The notes under the pieces were generated by a model. The model ran no database searches. It was not told where the DNA came from and was given only the letters and a program-made list of their open reading frames with translations. From NCBI GenBank assembly GCA_023525975.1, contig CM042034.1, positions 1,991,501 to 2,055,500 on the forward strand: 64,000 nucleotides of DNA. Direction: 5' to 3'. Position 1 is the stretch's first letter. Each line of letters starts with the position of its first letter. This DNA comes from Smallanthus sonchifolius. Its lineage: Eukaryota > Streptophyta > Magnoliopsida > Asterales > Asteraceae. The translations under genes were made by a program, and so were the position numbers. Of the stretch, positions 33,692 to 46,700 are shown in pieces.

Positions 33692-34776
33692 GAATTAATT
33701 ACATGGATGGACCCTGTGGTTTGGTCAAATTGTGGTTTTGGCCCCTAGGATTCAGAAACTACAACTTTGACCCAATAGTTTGCACGATTGTAACACCCAT
33801 GGCCCCTGAGTTGGATGTCAGTTATCTTTGGCCGTTAAATAGGTGTAAAATGTCTAAAATACCCTTTACATTAAAAAACATCATGAATTAAACTGATACC
33901 ACATGTGAGACCCACCAAACCTAAATCAAAACCCACTTCATCTTCTTCAACATTTGTCCTCCACCACTACCACCGGCGCCATTTTCGAAGACAACCACCA
34001 CCGCCTCCGGCCTCCTTCACCTCCATCATCTCGTCCTCTTCGTTTTCTCCACTTCATATCTTTACTCCACAAACCCTAACCCCCACACAAAACTTAGAGA
34101 GAGAAACATAGCGAGAGAGAGAGAGAGTTTACAGGAAGAAGGAACAGAGGGAGAGAGGGGGAGTCGACCACATCCGGCGGCTCCTCCAGCGGTTCTTTGT
34201 GACGGCGGTGCTGGTGAGGAGTGAAGCCACCACGCCAGGAGGCGATGGTGATGGGCTAAACCCAACGGCGATGGTTCAGGGTCTGGTTCTCTCCGGTAAA
34301 CCACCTGGTGAAGGACGCCGTAATGGTGGCAAACAGAAACGGCTGTAACCCGTTCCGTTTTTTCGGTGAAGATGGATGCTAGGGTTCCGCCCCTAGCAGC
34401 GGCGGCGATGGCTGGTTAGGTCTCTCAACAGCGTAAACGGGTCAGACGGTGAAGACTCATGGCAGAGATGATGGTGGGACGGGGAGGACGACGATTTGAG
34501 TACAGTGGTGGTGGTAGGTGAGCCGGAGATGGTGTCACCGGCAGTGGTGGTGGTAGTTGTGTTGGAGAAGACAAGTGGGGATTTTATTTACTTTTTAATT
34601 TAAGGGGTATTTTGGGCATTTTTGAAAAACTTAACAGAAGAGTTAACTGACATCCAACTCAGAGGCCATGGGTGTTACAATCGCGCAAACTATTAGGCCA
34701 AAGTTGTAGTTTCTGAATCCTAGGGGCCAAAACCATAATTTGACCAAACCAAAGGGGCCATCCGTGTAATTAATTC
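33692..34776. mobile_element. MULE-type element with GC-rich cargo, nested in the hAT element
   Basis: Long inverted termini (GAATTAATTACATGGATGG and 'ggccatccgtgtaattaattc') extend about 150 bp, with a perfect 9-bp target duplication TTTTAAAAA (33683-33691 and 34777-34785). The 9-bp duplication with long TIRs is the Mutator type. The centre (about 33950-34560) is unusually GC-rich for this window, with Pro/His codons on one strand and 'gacggcggtgctggtgagg' on the other, like captured gene sequence (Pack-MULE). I could not identify the source gene. Confidence 0.82.
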
Positions 34777-35297
34777 TTTTAAAAATAAAAGTGTAAGTTT
34801 AGGGGGAGAAATGAAAAATGAAAAATTATTTTTAACCTAACCTCCCTAAAACAAAACCATCGATCGATGCTCTCTGCTGCCCCAAATCAGTTTCGTTCAC
34901 CACCACTGCTGCTCCATGCCCCAAATCGCTGCCGTCGCCTCCATTCACCGCCGCCGCCCGCCATCCACCACCAGTCGCCGGCGCCCTGCTTGCTGCTCCG
35001 CTTACATCATAGGTACTATACTAGGCTAGCTAGCCCTAATTTTTTGATTTCTTGCATTCTTGAATCAAGCCCTAATTTCTTGATTTTTTTTCATTCTTTA
35101 GTTGTATTCTTGTTAAGTATTAGGATTATGATTAGGAATGATTATTTATTTCTTGCATTCTTAAGGATTATTGATTAATGATGAATAATGAATTGATGAA
35201 TCGATTATGGCGAGCAACAGATTGATTGATGATGAATAATGAATTGATGAAATGAAATCGATTATGACTATTATTGTTTTTTTTTGTTAGGCATATT

Positions 35298-37844
35298 ATG
35301 GGAAAGTTGAAAACTTTAACTATTAGTTATTTTTTCAAACAAAATGATGATGAACAAGAGAAAAGAAATGATGATGAGCAAGTAAGCAAACGTCACAAAG
35401 CTGCAACAAGTGAGCCGCAAGAGCATGAAAATCAACAAGAAAATCATGCTAATTCTAAACCTCCACAACCACAATCAAACACTAATGAAGTGGATATTAA
35501 CAATATAGAAAGAGATCCAGCTAAACGAAAACCAATTTGGGAGTATCCGGTTCATTTAAGAGAACAAGTAAGACTTGCTTATCTTTCTTTAGGACCTTAC
35601 CAAGTAAGTCTTACGGAGTATCAAAATAAAGGTTCAAAGAATCATACTCGTAGGTTCCAATATGCTTGGTTTAGTGTTTATCCTAATTGGTTAGAGTATT
35701 CTCTAACAACACATGCTGCTTATTGTTTTATGTGTTATCTATTTAGTGTTAGACCAAGTGTGAGCAACGGTTACGATTCATTTACGGTTAAAGGGTTTGA
35801 CAATTGAAAAAAAGTTAACGGGAAAAAGTGTTCATTCTTGGCCCATATTGGTACTTCACAACATAGAAATTCCATTGAATTCGGTCAAAACTTGTTGAAC
35901 CAAGCAACACACATTGACAATATGAAGCCAAATCAAGAGACAATAAACAAAAACCGTTTACGATTAAAAACTAGTGTTAATGTAGTTCGTTGGTTGACAT
36001 ACCAAGCTTGTGCTTTACGAGGACATGATGAATCTTCGAGTTCTAAAAATCGAGGTAAGTTTATTGAATTGCTAAAACTTCTAGCTTCTTATAATGATGA
36101 AGTTGCAAAGGTTATCTTAGAGAATGCTCCTTTTAATGCAAAGTATACTTATGGAGATATTCAAAAAGAAATTATTAGTATTATTGCAAATAAAGTTCGA
36201 AAGCATATTCGTAGTGAAGTGGGGGATTCAAGCTTTTGTGTCATGGTTGATGAGTCACGAGATGAGTCAAAAAAGAGCAAATGGCCATAGTTTTGAGATT
36301 TGTTGATGCAGAAGGGATGATACAAGAAAGGTTCTTGGATTTGGTTCATGTTAGGGATACTTTATCAGCAACACTTAAAACAAGTTTGTGGAAACAACTT
36401 TTGCAGTACCAGTTTGATGTTAGTAAAATCCGTGGTCAAGGTTATGATGTGCTAGCAATATGAGAGGGGAATGGAACGGATTACAAGCACTTGTTCGTAA
36501 GGATTATCCTTATGCGTATTACGTTCACTGCTTTGCTCACAGGTACTTGTTTATTTTTCTTTTTCTTTGTTAGGTTTGACTAAAATACTCTTATGCTTAT
36601 TAGTTATTACGTTTGCGCTTTTGCTCACATGTTACAACTTGCCTTGGTTTTGTGCTTCAAAGGAAATTATTCCAGTTGACCAATTCTTTAACAACTTGGT
36701 TTATGTGATTAATGTGGTTTGTGCTTCTAGTAAGCGTCATGATGAGTTACAAAAAGCAAAGTCAGAAGAAGTTGCAAACTTATTAGAACTGGGTGAAATA
36801 GTATCGGGAAAAGGGCAAAATCAAGTTGGGACATTAAGAAAAGCTGGTGATACATGTTGGGGATCTCATTTTAACTCAGTTTGTAGTTTGATTAAGATGT
36901 TTTCTGTCACTCGTGTTGTTCTCATGGGAATAATTGAAGATTTATCTCATACTACTCCATCACAACGTTCAGATGCTGATGCAGGTTGGAGTAAGTTGCA
37001 ATCATTTGAGTTTGTCTTTGTTCTTCACTTGATGAAGGAAGTAATGGGAAAAACTGATACACTTTCTTAAGCATTACAAAGAAAAACCCAAAATATTCTT
37101 AATGCCATGGACTTAATTTCATCAACAAAGGTTAGTCTAAATGATTTTAGAAACAATGGATGGGATTCTTTGCTTGAACAAGTTACTTATTTTGGTGACA
37201 AGCATCAAATAGAAATTCCGGATTTCAATGATTTATATACTTCTACTCGGTATCAGCCTCGTAAAAAAGATCTTCATGTTACATTTGGACATTATTACCG
37301 AGTAGATTTGTTTACATCTACATTGGACAAACATATAGATGAGTTGAATAGTAGATTCAATGAGCAAGCGATAAAGTTGTTATCTCTTAGTTCTAGTTTA
37401 GTTTCAAAAGAGATTAATGTTGATTAAATTTGTCTTCTAGTTGAGAAGTATTATCCTGAGGATTTTACAGAGCAGGAGAGGAATCAATTACCATATCAGT
37501 TAGAAGATTTTAATATTGAGATGAAAATGAATACCAAGCTAACTGGTATATCAAATATTTCTGATTTATGCAAAAGTCTGGTGAAAACTCAGAAACGTGA
37601 AAATTATTATTTGGTTGATAGAGTGGTTCGGCTTATCTTGACACTTCCAGTTTCTACTGCAACAACAGAAAGAGGATTTTCAGCAATGAAAATATTCAAG
37701 AATCGGCTTCGCAATAAGATGGCAGACGAGTATCTCGCGAATAGCTTGGTGATTTACATAGAAAAAGATATTGCTAATAAGTTTGATTCGGAATCCATAA
37801 TCGATGAATTCAAAAATATAAAAGGTCGTCGGGCTGAGTTGTAA
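35298..37844 (+). pseudogene. hAT (Tip100-type) transposase, several stops and frameshifts
   Basis: Starts MGKLKTLTISYFFKQ, an N-terminus usual in TTF-type hAT transposases. ERDPAKRKPIWEYPV, GPYQVSLTEYQNK, RRFQYAWFSVYPNWLEYS and AAYCFMCYLF mark the TTF zinc-finger region. FCVMVDESRDESK carries the catalytic Asp, and LILTLPVSTATTERGFSAMK the hAT C-terminal dimerisation domain. Damage: in-frame stops at 35805-35807, 37068-37070 and 37425-37427, frameshifts near 36270 and 36447, and probable intron sequence at about 36541-36610. Total span fits an 800-residue transposase. Clearly inactive. Confidence 0.88.
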
Positions 37845-38400
37845 TTTTCTTTCAGGTACTTATCATTTTTCTCTCGCATTATAATAGATTATTTTATATT
37901 TAAAGTTATTTATTATTGATTTGTTTGGCCTGACCCGAACATATAACCCGAAACATAGCGATAGGAAAAAAAAATTTGGTCTTCTTACTTTTGGCCCCCG
38001 CTTCTTAGTTTTTCAAGCTCCGCCACTGGACTGGACCAACAACATTGTCGTATGAGCAAGTAGGCAGACTTGAATTGTTAGATGGAGCAGGCTGCCGCAC
38101 TCTTTTTTTGTTAGCATACAAATGACGGCTTAAATTAAATTTGAGAAAAAATGCAAGTCATGATACATTATAGAAAAGTATATAACTTGTGAACTCCATA
38201 GCACACAAATAACCCATGCTTGTTTAGAAAGTTTAAAAACAAATAATTAGGGGGCGAATTTTAAATAATGAAACATTCATTTTCAAAACATAATTTTTAA
38301 AAACCTTCTAAAACTTCATATTGTATTATGATTAGAAAAAATACCAACTTTTAAATTCGAATTAAGATATAGTTTTTAATGAATTATGTATAAAATTAGT

Positions 38401-38731
38401 TTTTTTTTAAACGGTAAACGGAATATATTAAGTTAAAAACAGAGAACTCCCCCCAAGCCAGAAGCTAAGGGGAGCCGCAGATACATCATAATCGTCCGGT
38501 CTGACAATTCAAAATATTAATACATTAATGTACTCTAAACTGAAAAGCATTACAATATTCTCAAGTGATGTTTTTTGATACCCATAGGTACGCCGATTCC
38601 TTAATCTACATCACGCAATTGTAGTCCTTTGTAGCTTTGTCTTCAAAAATTCTTTTATTCCGGGATAATCACACATTCCAAATTGTTGTAATCAAAATTG
38701 CATGGATTAATTTTTTCCAATATTTCGAAAC
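38401..38731 (-). mobile_element. 5'-truncated LINE insertion, 331 bp
   Basis: A perfect 15-bp target duplication ATGTATAAAATTAGT (38386-38400 and 38732-38746) flanks it. In reverse it ends in an A tract (38401-38408), and its 5' part encodes TIWNV, then after a shift WLSRNKRIFEDK, the C-terminus typical of plant LINE reverse transcriptases. Long variable target duplication, poly(A) and 5' truncation identify an L1-type insertion. Confidence 0.85.
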
Positions 38732-38779
38732 ATGTATAAAATTAGTGTAACTTAAAATTCTAAAGTCCGAAGAATGCCT

Positions 38780-40612
38780 CTAAAAAAAAATTTCTCCGCT
38801 AATTGTTGAACTTATTGCACCGTGGTCCGTGGGACAGAGTGACAGGGTGGACCGACGACGGTCAACAACTTTGAAATAACTAAAGTCATTTAATTTCTCA
38901 AAATGAACCCACCACATTTACATTTACATTTACGGAAATAATAATATATGTGCAATTGCATTATGCTTGTAGGACTCCTTGATGAAAATAACACGTGTTT
39001 AGAAACATTGATACTATTTTTATAAAAGAAACTTGGTTAATATTTAGTTATTTTTTTAAAGATTAACATGGCATATGATGTAATTATGAAAAAAAAATTC
39101 ATAATAACCCAGTTTTATAAGTGTTCCATTTATGTTAATTTTAAAAAAATAATCATCAAATAGCATCTAAGTTTCCAATATGTTTTAATATAGTCACTTA
39201 ATTTAAAATAAATAAATAACATTTGTAATTTTTTTTACAATAATAGAACAGTGAAACTTAAGTAATTTTTTAGTTCTGCTAAAAAAAAGTAATTTTTGTT
39301 AATAGAATAAAGAATAAGAGATTTATTTGGAACTATACTAGAACTTGGTTATTATTTCATAATTTAAAAAGTTTTTCATGTAATACACGAAGAAAATGCC
39401 AAATAATAATAATAACAATAATAATAAAAATTATAATAAAGACATTAAGATGGAAGATCTGAATTGGCAACCATTCCACTAATCAAATAAGACACAATAA
39501 GTCACAAGTCGTGTGTTTTATGATCTTATTTGGAGGGTCATTGTCGCTTTTTAATGTGATTATAACTTCCAAGTAAGTTTGCAACTACTGGTATGCAATC
39601 TTTATTAGAACTGGTAATTTATATATTATACGATCCATTAACACAATATGACTTGAAATGAAGTTAAATGTGTTGACACATTAATGATATGATTATAAAC
39701 ATATCTAAACATGTTCAACCAGTTTATGAAACATGTAACAAGTTTAACTAAGTGTGTTACATAGGTTAAGAGCCTAACCAGGGGAGGAACTTAATAGGGC
39801 CCGGAGGGGGTATTTTTTTACTTAAAAGTATTGATTTCGTTTACAATGTTTATTTCATATTAGTTATACTGTTTGAGCCCTCCTAATTTAAATCAAAAGC
39901 CCAAATATGTTCCACAAATCCACAAAAAGTTTAGGTTTTCACCACTTTTTTTGTTCAGAAGTATTGATTTCAACCCACTAGGTTTATTTCATACTAGTTA
40001 TAGTGTTTGGGTCCCACGTAATCCAGACCAAAAGCCCATATTTGTTCAACAAATCGACTAAAAAATTTGATTTTTTTATGTGAATTGTTTTCGGCCCCCT
40101 AATTTAATTGTTCAAGTTTCGCCACTGAACCTAACAGGTAAATATGGCAAGTTTATAACATGTTTATTAAAACGGGTTAGTTTTATAGTTTTGTCATGAT
40201 TTTATGTATTTGTTCAAGGGTTTAATGTTTTGTTAATATTAGGCATTGTTAATTAAGGATGTTACTGATTATTTTTCAAGAATCATATGGATATTATGGG
40301 TTTTTTCATTGGCTTGAATAGATGTAATTAGCTTGAACAAAGAACCAAAATAAGGTTTTGTTTTTTTATCACATAATTATTTAAAGAGTATTTTTGTTTA
40401 TCAAAAGTTTTAATAATAGCTAATTCAAGCAGCTTACTTATAGGAGTTTAATTTAAACTCTCATAAAATCAACGCCGCTTCTTAACTATTTTGACATGTC
40501 ATATAACCACTCCAATCCGCATCATCTTGACACCAACGACACTTTGATCGGAAACAGTCACCCGCTAGCCTTTTGATATTCTAACAACCACATTTGTTAG
40601 GGCAATGGGGGT
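38780..40612. repeat. Segmental duplication, copy B
   Basis: Counterpart of copy A (30340-33281), same orientation. It lacks the copy A Helitron and solo LTR, but carries its own hAT MITE at 39779-40127. It ends at 'gtcgtcccggtaac', where A continues into 'cccagtggcgg'. Confidence 0.85.
39779..40127. mobile_element. Tip100-type hAT MITE, 349 bp, only in copy B
   Basis: Ends CAGGGGAGGAACTTAATAGG and, inverted, CAGTGGCGAAACTTGAAC; flanked by 8-bp duplications AGCCTAAC and AACCTAAC (one change). Copy A has the uninterrupted site 'gagcctaacgtgtaaatatgg' near 31925, which confirms the borders. Terminal GGGCCC/GGCCCC motifs link it to the element at 33434-38028. Confidence 0.9.
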
Positions 40613-41639
40613 CGTCCCGGTAACAGAACCAGAACATTTTATCTGGGGTCGCGAGTGTTGTATCACTTCCAATTTATATCACAAAAATTAAAAACTACAC
40701 CGAAAAATAAGGCAAACGATCGACAAGCTGCGCTGTAAGCACTTTTTGGGTAGTAAAACCAAGTCTTTTAAAAACAAAAAGCAGGGGCAGAGTTTGAAAA
40801 AAAAACAGGGGGCGAGTAAATTTTTTGTTCAAATACGTATAAATTAACACTACTAAGCGAAAAATCATAGAAAACCTTTAGCACACGTGTATATTAAAAG
40901 ACCAGTTATCAAATCAACTAGTTGAGTCCACCCTCACATTGCGCATGTTCTGTTTATGAAAAAGCTCACGTTACACGGTAGAGGTTTAGTCGTTTCTTCC
41001 CTGCGATTCACAACTTGACATTGGCTCGGCTCATCGCAAATCATAAAAGCGAATACCGATGTCAGTTCCGATAACACCAATGCTAGCAGAAGTGATATTC
41101 GCTTATAGTCGAGGGAGTTTGGTCGTTATCGGTTTGGTTCTTCTGCGGAAACGGCTGTCACTCCGTCATAAAATCCTAAAACATACCTCGTATGTAAAAA
41201 CACGCCGCACAGACTTTCACTCTGTCTTAAGACCCTAAAAAATACCCGTCGTAAAAGTGAGCGTCACCACTATGGCCTTAAAAAAACTGAAAGCATAGCG
41301 TTAAATAACCAAAACACAAATACCACGAACACAAATATAGATATAATTGCAATTGGGGGTAATAGGAAAATTTAGACGGGACAATTGAAAAAAAACCGTA
41401 AACACAAATATAGACGGAACAATTGAAAAAAAAACTAAAGAAAAAAACTAAAAAAAATCACTAAAGGACAAATACTTACTATTCATTTAGTTATAAAATA
41501 AATATAGATATAATAACCGAAAACCAAATTACTATCATCTTCACTTAAACCATAGAAAACCTTTAGCACAAGCTCAAAAGTTTTCATCAAATATTACCCT
41601 AGTTTGTGTGTATGTCAACAAACACAAACCCATGTCATT
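40613..41639. other. Mixed transposon remnants, no gene
   Basis: 40707-40780 repeats the ORF fragment of 2031-2270 ('aaaaccaagtcttttaaaaac'). At about 40784 'caggggcagagtttgaaaaa' is another Tip100-type left end. Around 40915 (CAACTAGT with a nearby GC-rich region) and 41110-41290 ('ggagtttggtcgttatcgg') are pieces of the 26919-type Helitron. No frame is supported. Confidence 0.45.
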
Positions 41640-41647
41640 CTAAATAG

Positions 41648-42131
41648 TAGGGGTGAGTAGAAAAACCGAATAACCAAATTTTGATCGAAATAATCGAGAA
41701 AGCTAAACCGACTGAGAAAGTGATGGGTTTGGTATGATTTTTTGATAGACAGTTTTTTGTGGTTCGATTATGCTCATATGTGTATAATAACCAAATTAAT
41801 CAAACTGAATTGTCATTAAACCTTTTATTTTATATAATTAATATCTTATATGTTGGAAAAAATTTGTTATAGTTTTTTTTAATACTAGTTGTTGTTTATT
41901 CTTTTATAAGTAAAAATGATTACTAATATTTTAATATAAATTAGCTTGAATAATTGAATTAACTTACATATAGGGCTTGTGGTTTACTGATGGTAAAGAA
42001 TTAACCAAACCATCTGTTATTATATTTGAATCAACCGAATTGTCTATAACTAAAACCAATTAGTTATGAACATCTAAAACCCGAAATATCAATTACGTGT
42101 TCGGTTTAAGCCATTAACCAAACGAACCATA
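41648..42131. mobile_element. hAT-type MITE, 484 bp
   Basis: The left end TAGGGGTGAGTAGAAAAACCG is flanked by a perfect 8-bp duplication CTAAATAG (41640-41647 and 42132-42139). The right terminus (ACGAACCATA) is diverged. Interior phrases such as 'aaccgaattgt' and 'ggtttaagcc' match the other CGGTT-rich MITEs. Confidence 0.75.
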
Positions 42132-42281
42132 CTAAATAGCTTAACATGAGTCTTCAAATAAACGTTTTCAAAAACTTATTCAAATTACAGTAAATCAATT
42201 GTGGGGTTGCCCACGATTAGTGGGTTTGGCATCAATGGAAGAGATAATTGGCACCGAACTACAATTACTGGTGTTATTATT

Positions 42282-42655
42282 TTTTTTTAAAGGCATACTT
42301 TATTTAACAAAGCTAGCCGGATACTAGCTAAATATTAAAAGAGCACAATCAGAACAGAAAGAAACATAAAACCAGGAAGTCAAGGACCAATTTGTAGCTA
42401 AATGTTAAAAGAGCGTCATCGTCATCATTCTAAGCTATTCATTTTGGCTCTGTTTTTGACCAAAAAATAACCCAAAATCTCGATTTCTTCTTTGATATTT
42501 GCAATGGATACCGATTTGTTGTCGAACAAGTACTTGTTTTTTGTCTTTCATATTGTCCAACACGTCAATAATATTATAGATTGCATTGCCCGTTTCTTTG
42601 GAGCAGGCAAACCACCATTCAAGCGAAGAAATTCGGGGTGACAAGATTTTTATTG
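42282..42655 (-). mobile_element. Probable LINE 3' fragment
   Basis: Read in reverse it ends 'TAAATAAAGTATGCC' followed by an A tract (42282-42290), the usual end of plant LINEs. A reverse frame at 42435-42644 contains WWFACSKETGNAIYNIIDVL, reminiscent of the region after the reverse transcriptase. No target duplication found, so this is tentative. Confidence 0.45.
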
Positions 42656-43758
42656 TCAGAGTTGATAGGTAGACAAATTAGGGGTGGGTGCATGAGTTTT
42701 AACTTTTATCAAAATTAAGTAAATCAACAATAATTATTTTAAAAAAACGAAGAAAACGTATCATCTATGTTAAGTAACTAGGTTAGAAGTTGTACTTTAG
42801 CCAATATGAACTTTACAAGGTTGTATGTAAAGTGGTTGAATCGAGTATTGATTGTATTTGTTTTTATAAGCATCTTTTATTCATAAAAATAAAAAAAATA
42901 TCAATAACTCTTGTATTAAGGGTGTATACGGGTTCATCCTCGAGTTGGCTCAAGTAATTATCTAAATTAAATGATAAATTTGTAATTATCTAAATTTAAA
43001 TTGGTTTATATTAATCTAAAAAGGTAGAATATAAATTATTTTGCAAATCAAGTAATCAATTTCCTAAAATTTCTCACATTATCTCTTATTTCTATCTCAC
43101 GATCATTAACATTTTCATAACGTATCAAGTTACATGTACGTATAAATCATATAAAAATAACTAAATTAAAAAAAATGATAAAAAGTTGCTTAATTACGTA
43201 TATGTAACAATTATATAAAAACAACATAACTTAAAAACTAAAAGAAATGATGATTAAAAAAATGATAAAAACTTAACTTATAGAATTTTATGAAACCAAT
43301 ATCATCTCTACCTGTTACATATATAAAACACTTAGTGTTTAATATATATAATTAGTATTAGATATGTGTACATTCACATCTCATATCTCATATATATATG
43401 TACATTTTATTTATTTTTTCTTATTTGTCTTATTAAGTTCAATTTGCAGGCCTTGGATTCATAAATAATATGAATGTTTTTCAACTCTTAAATATTATTT
43501 TATTTCCAATTTCTTCAATTAAATCCTGCTCTTTCTTTCACTTCAGTTGTAGTTGCAGATTAATGAACGAGTTCGGGTCGTGTCAAATGATAGAGGAAAA
43601 TCCTTTAACAAACACTAAAGTTTGAAAAGATTATCTGTTTAAGTCCCACTATGACCTTTAAAAAAACAATGAATATAATCTGACATTTTTTGTATGATTC
43701 AAAAATGAACTCTGCTTAATCATCACTCACATCTCTTTCATGTTCTTCAACCTCAGCC
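42656..43758. other. ABCC upstream region, no gene seen
   Basis: 42918-42960 contains 'agggtgtatacgggttcatc', an hAT-like end fragment. The final 200 bp before the ATG should hold the ABCC core promoter and 5' UTR; no clear motif was recognised. Confidence 0.4.
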
Positions 43759-46700
43759 ATGGCGGACAACACCTCAATGACGTCATTCATCTTCCTATCA
43801 CCACGCCCTCAAAGACTCCTCTTAGCTTCCCTCGACACTCTATTTCTACTCATCCTCTTCGTCTTCGCCATCCAAAAGCTCTGTTCAAAACTCACCTCAA
43901 TCAACAACGACGATTCCGCCATTAACGAACCTCTGGTATCCAAAACCCTAGCTCCCGTCAAAATCAACCTCTGGTTCAAATCATCTCTTACAGTCTCCGC
44001 AATTTTAGCAGCTTTAGCAATTGTTTCATCCGTATTAGCTTTCACACACAACACCGAGACTCCATGGAAGTTAATCGATGGAACCTGTTGGTTGATTCAA
44101 GCGATTTCGTTCATCATAATCACTGTTTTAATCATCCACGAGAGGAGATTTCAATCTGCAACTCATCCGATCTCGCTTCGTGTATTCTGGATATTCAATT
44201 TCATCACCATTGCACTAATCGCGTCATCGAGCATCATCCGTCTCGTTTCCGGCACTCCGTTGACAGAATCCGGTGACTTAATTTCAACGATTTCGCTTCC
44301 GTTTTCGTGTTTCTTCCTGATTACGTCACTAATCGGTTCCACTGGAGTTACGGTTATAACAGAATCCAAACCAGATGAAGTTGAAAAGCCGTTAAATATA
44401 AGCGGATGGGCGTCTGCTTCAATCGCATCTAAAACTTTCTGGTTTTGGATCAATCCGTTGCTAAAAAAAGGCTACAAAACCCCGTTGACAATCGATGATA
44501 TCCCGACGCTTTCACCGGAACACCGAGCGGAAAAAATGTCACTAATGTTCGAACAAAACTGGCCCAAACCGGAAGAGAAATCGAAACATCCGGTTCGAAC
44601 CATGCTCATTCGTTGTTTTTGGAAGCACGTGGTGTTCACGGGCTTTTTAGCGACGACTAAGCTCTGCGTCGGGTATGTCGGGCCGTTGCTGATTCAAAGA
44701 TTCGTCGATTTTACGTCGGGAAAAACGAGTTCGCCGTACGAAGGATATTATTTGGTACTAATCCTCCTGGTCGCTAAATTTACCGAGGTGTTGGCATCGC
44801 ATCATTTTAATTTCCACTCTCAGAAGCTCGGGATGTTGATCCGATCGACTCTGATCACATGTTTATATAAAAAAGGCTTAAAGCTGTCGAGTTCGGCTCG
44901 GCAGTCTCACGGTGTGGGTCAAATCGTTAACTATATGGCGGTCGATGCGCAACAGTTGTCGGATATTATGCTTCAGTTGCACGCGATCTGGCTCATGCCG
45001 GTTCAAGTCACGGTCGCATTGGTTATTCTTTATGTGTACCTCGGGGCATCCACGGTGGTCACATTGGTTGCGGTTTTAGCTATTTTGGGGTTTGTTTATT
45101 TGGGTACCAAGCGGAACAATCGGTACCAGTTTAACATAATGCAGAGTCGTGATTCGCGGATGAAGGCGACGAACGAGATGTTAAACTACATGAGGGTGAT
45201 TAAGTTTCAAGCGTGGGAGGAGCATTTCTACGCTCGGATTCAGTCGTTTCGTGATTCGGAATACGGTTGGCTTTGTAAGTTTATGTACTCTATCGGTGCG
45301 AACATGATCGTTTTGTGGAGTACGCCTTTGTTTATCTCGACGGTCACGTTCGGGAGCGGGATTTTGCTCGGGGTAAACCTTGATGCGGGGACGGTTTTCA
45401 CGGCCACATCGTTGTTCAAGAACTTGCAAGAACCGATTTGGAGTTTTCCCCAATCGATGATCTCGCTTTCCCAAGCGATGATCTCGTTGGGACGGTTGGA
45501 TAGGTATATGACGAGTAACGAGTTGGACGTGGGTTCGGTTGAGAGACGTGAAAATGACGACGGTGAAAGTACCGTCGCCGTTGAGGTCGAAAACGGGTCG
45601 TTTAGCTGGCACGACGACCCGTCCGAAGGTGAAATGATCAGGGATCTAAACTTTAGAATAAAAAAAGGTGAACTCGCGGTCATTGTGGGGACCGTGGGCT
45701 CGGGGAAATCGTCTCTACTTGCATCGGTTATTGGTGAGATGCACAAAATCTCGGGTAAGGTAAAAGTTTCCGGGAGCACCGCATATGTTGCACAAACGGC
45801 GTGGATCCAAAACAAGACGATTCAAGAAAACATTTTGTTTGGTTCGCCCATGGATCGACACAAGTACAAGAATGTAATAAGAACTTGTTGTTTGGAGAAG
45901 GATCTAGAAATGATGGAATTCGGAGATCAAACCGAAATCGGGGAGCGTGGGATCAATCTTAGCGGTGGCCAAAAGCAACGGATTCAACTTGCGCGAGCAG
46001 TTTATCAAGATTCCGACATCTATCTTCTTGATGATGTGTTTAGTGCTGTCGATGCTCATACTGGTTCAAAAATATTCAAAGTAATCATAAACCCTAATCC
46101 CTAAAGCTTATATTATTCGCTTGTCTATATATAAATTCTTATTAACTCCATTGTAGGAATGTGTTCGGGGAGTCCTCAAAGACAAGACAATCTTACTTGT
46201 TACTCACCAAGTCGATTTCCTCCATGATGTCGATCTTATACTCGTAAGTAATCTTGTTCTGTTTTAGATTAGGGGAAAGGGTTTAAGGTTTATGACTAAT
46301 GATCACAGAATCATAACTAATAAAAAGAAGAGTAAACTGTCATTTTCGTCCCTGTGGTTTGGTCAAAATTGCCACTTTCATCCAATAGTTTGTTTTTTTG
46401 TATCTGGGTCCTCATGGTTTTAAAATATTGCCATTTTCATCCTCGTGGTTTTAAAATATTGCCACTTTCATCCAGTCAGCTAACACCGTCCGTTTTTCTC
46501 AGTTAAATGAGGGGTATTTCAGTCCTTTTACTTATTTGTTTTATTTTTTCATCTTTTTTACTCTCACTTTTTAATCATCCCCAATTTAACCTCTAATTTA
46601 ATCATCCACCTGCTGGCCTTCTTCCTCTTTTCCTGACCAGTTTCCGACGAGCACCACTGGAACACCTCCGTCGCTTGTTTCTATGATTAAAAAGTGAGAG

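Larger units (their letters stand above)
33434..38028 (+). mobile_element. Tip100-like hAT element, decayed
   Basis: The left end CAGGGGCGAAGGTTACAAGG leads into a GGCCCC-rich subterminal region; the right end, inverted, is CAGTGGCGGAGCTTGAAAAAC. Both match the Tip100 type (CAGKGGCGGA). The body encodes a decayed TTF/hAT-C transposase (35298-37844) and is interrupted by a MULE (33692-34776). Flanking 8-mers (ACGGGGAC and GACTGGAC) match only in part. An alternative left end, CAGTGGCGGA at 33282, is a perfect 10-base match to the right end but matches less beyond that. Confidence 0.72.

Noticed and set aside
45181..45815. Two overlapping minus-strand frames of 143 and 191 codons
   Set aside because: Antisense shadows of ABCC exon 1, which carries the real transporter motifs.
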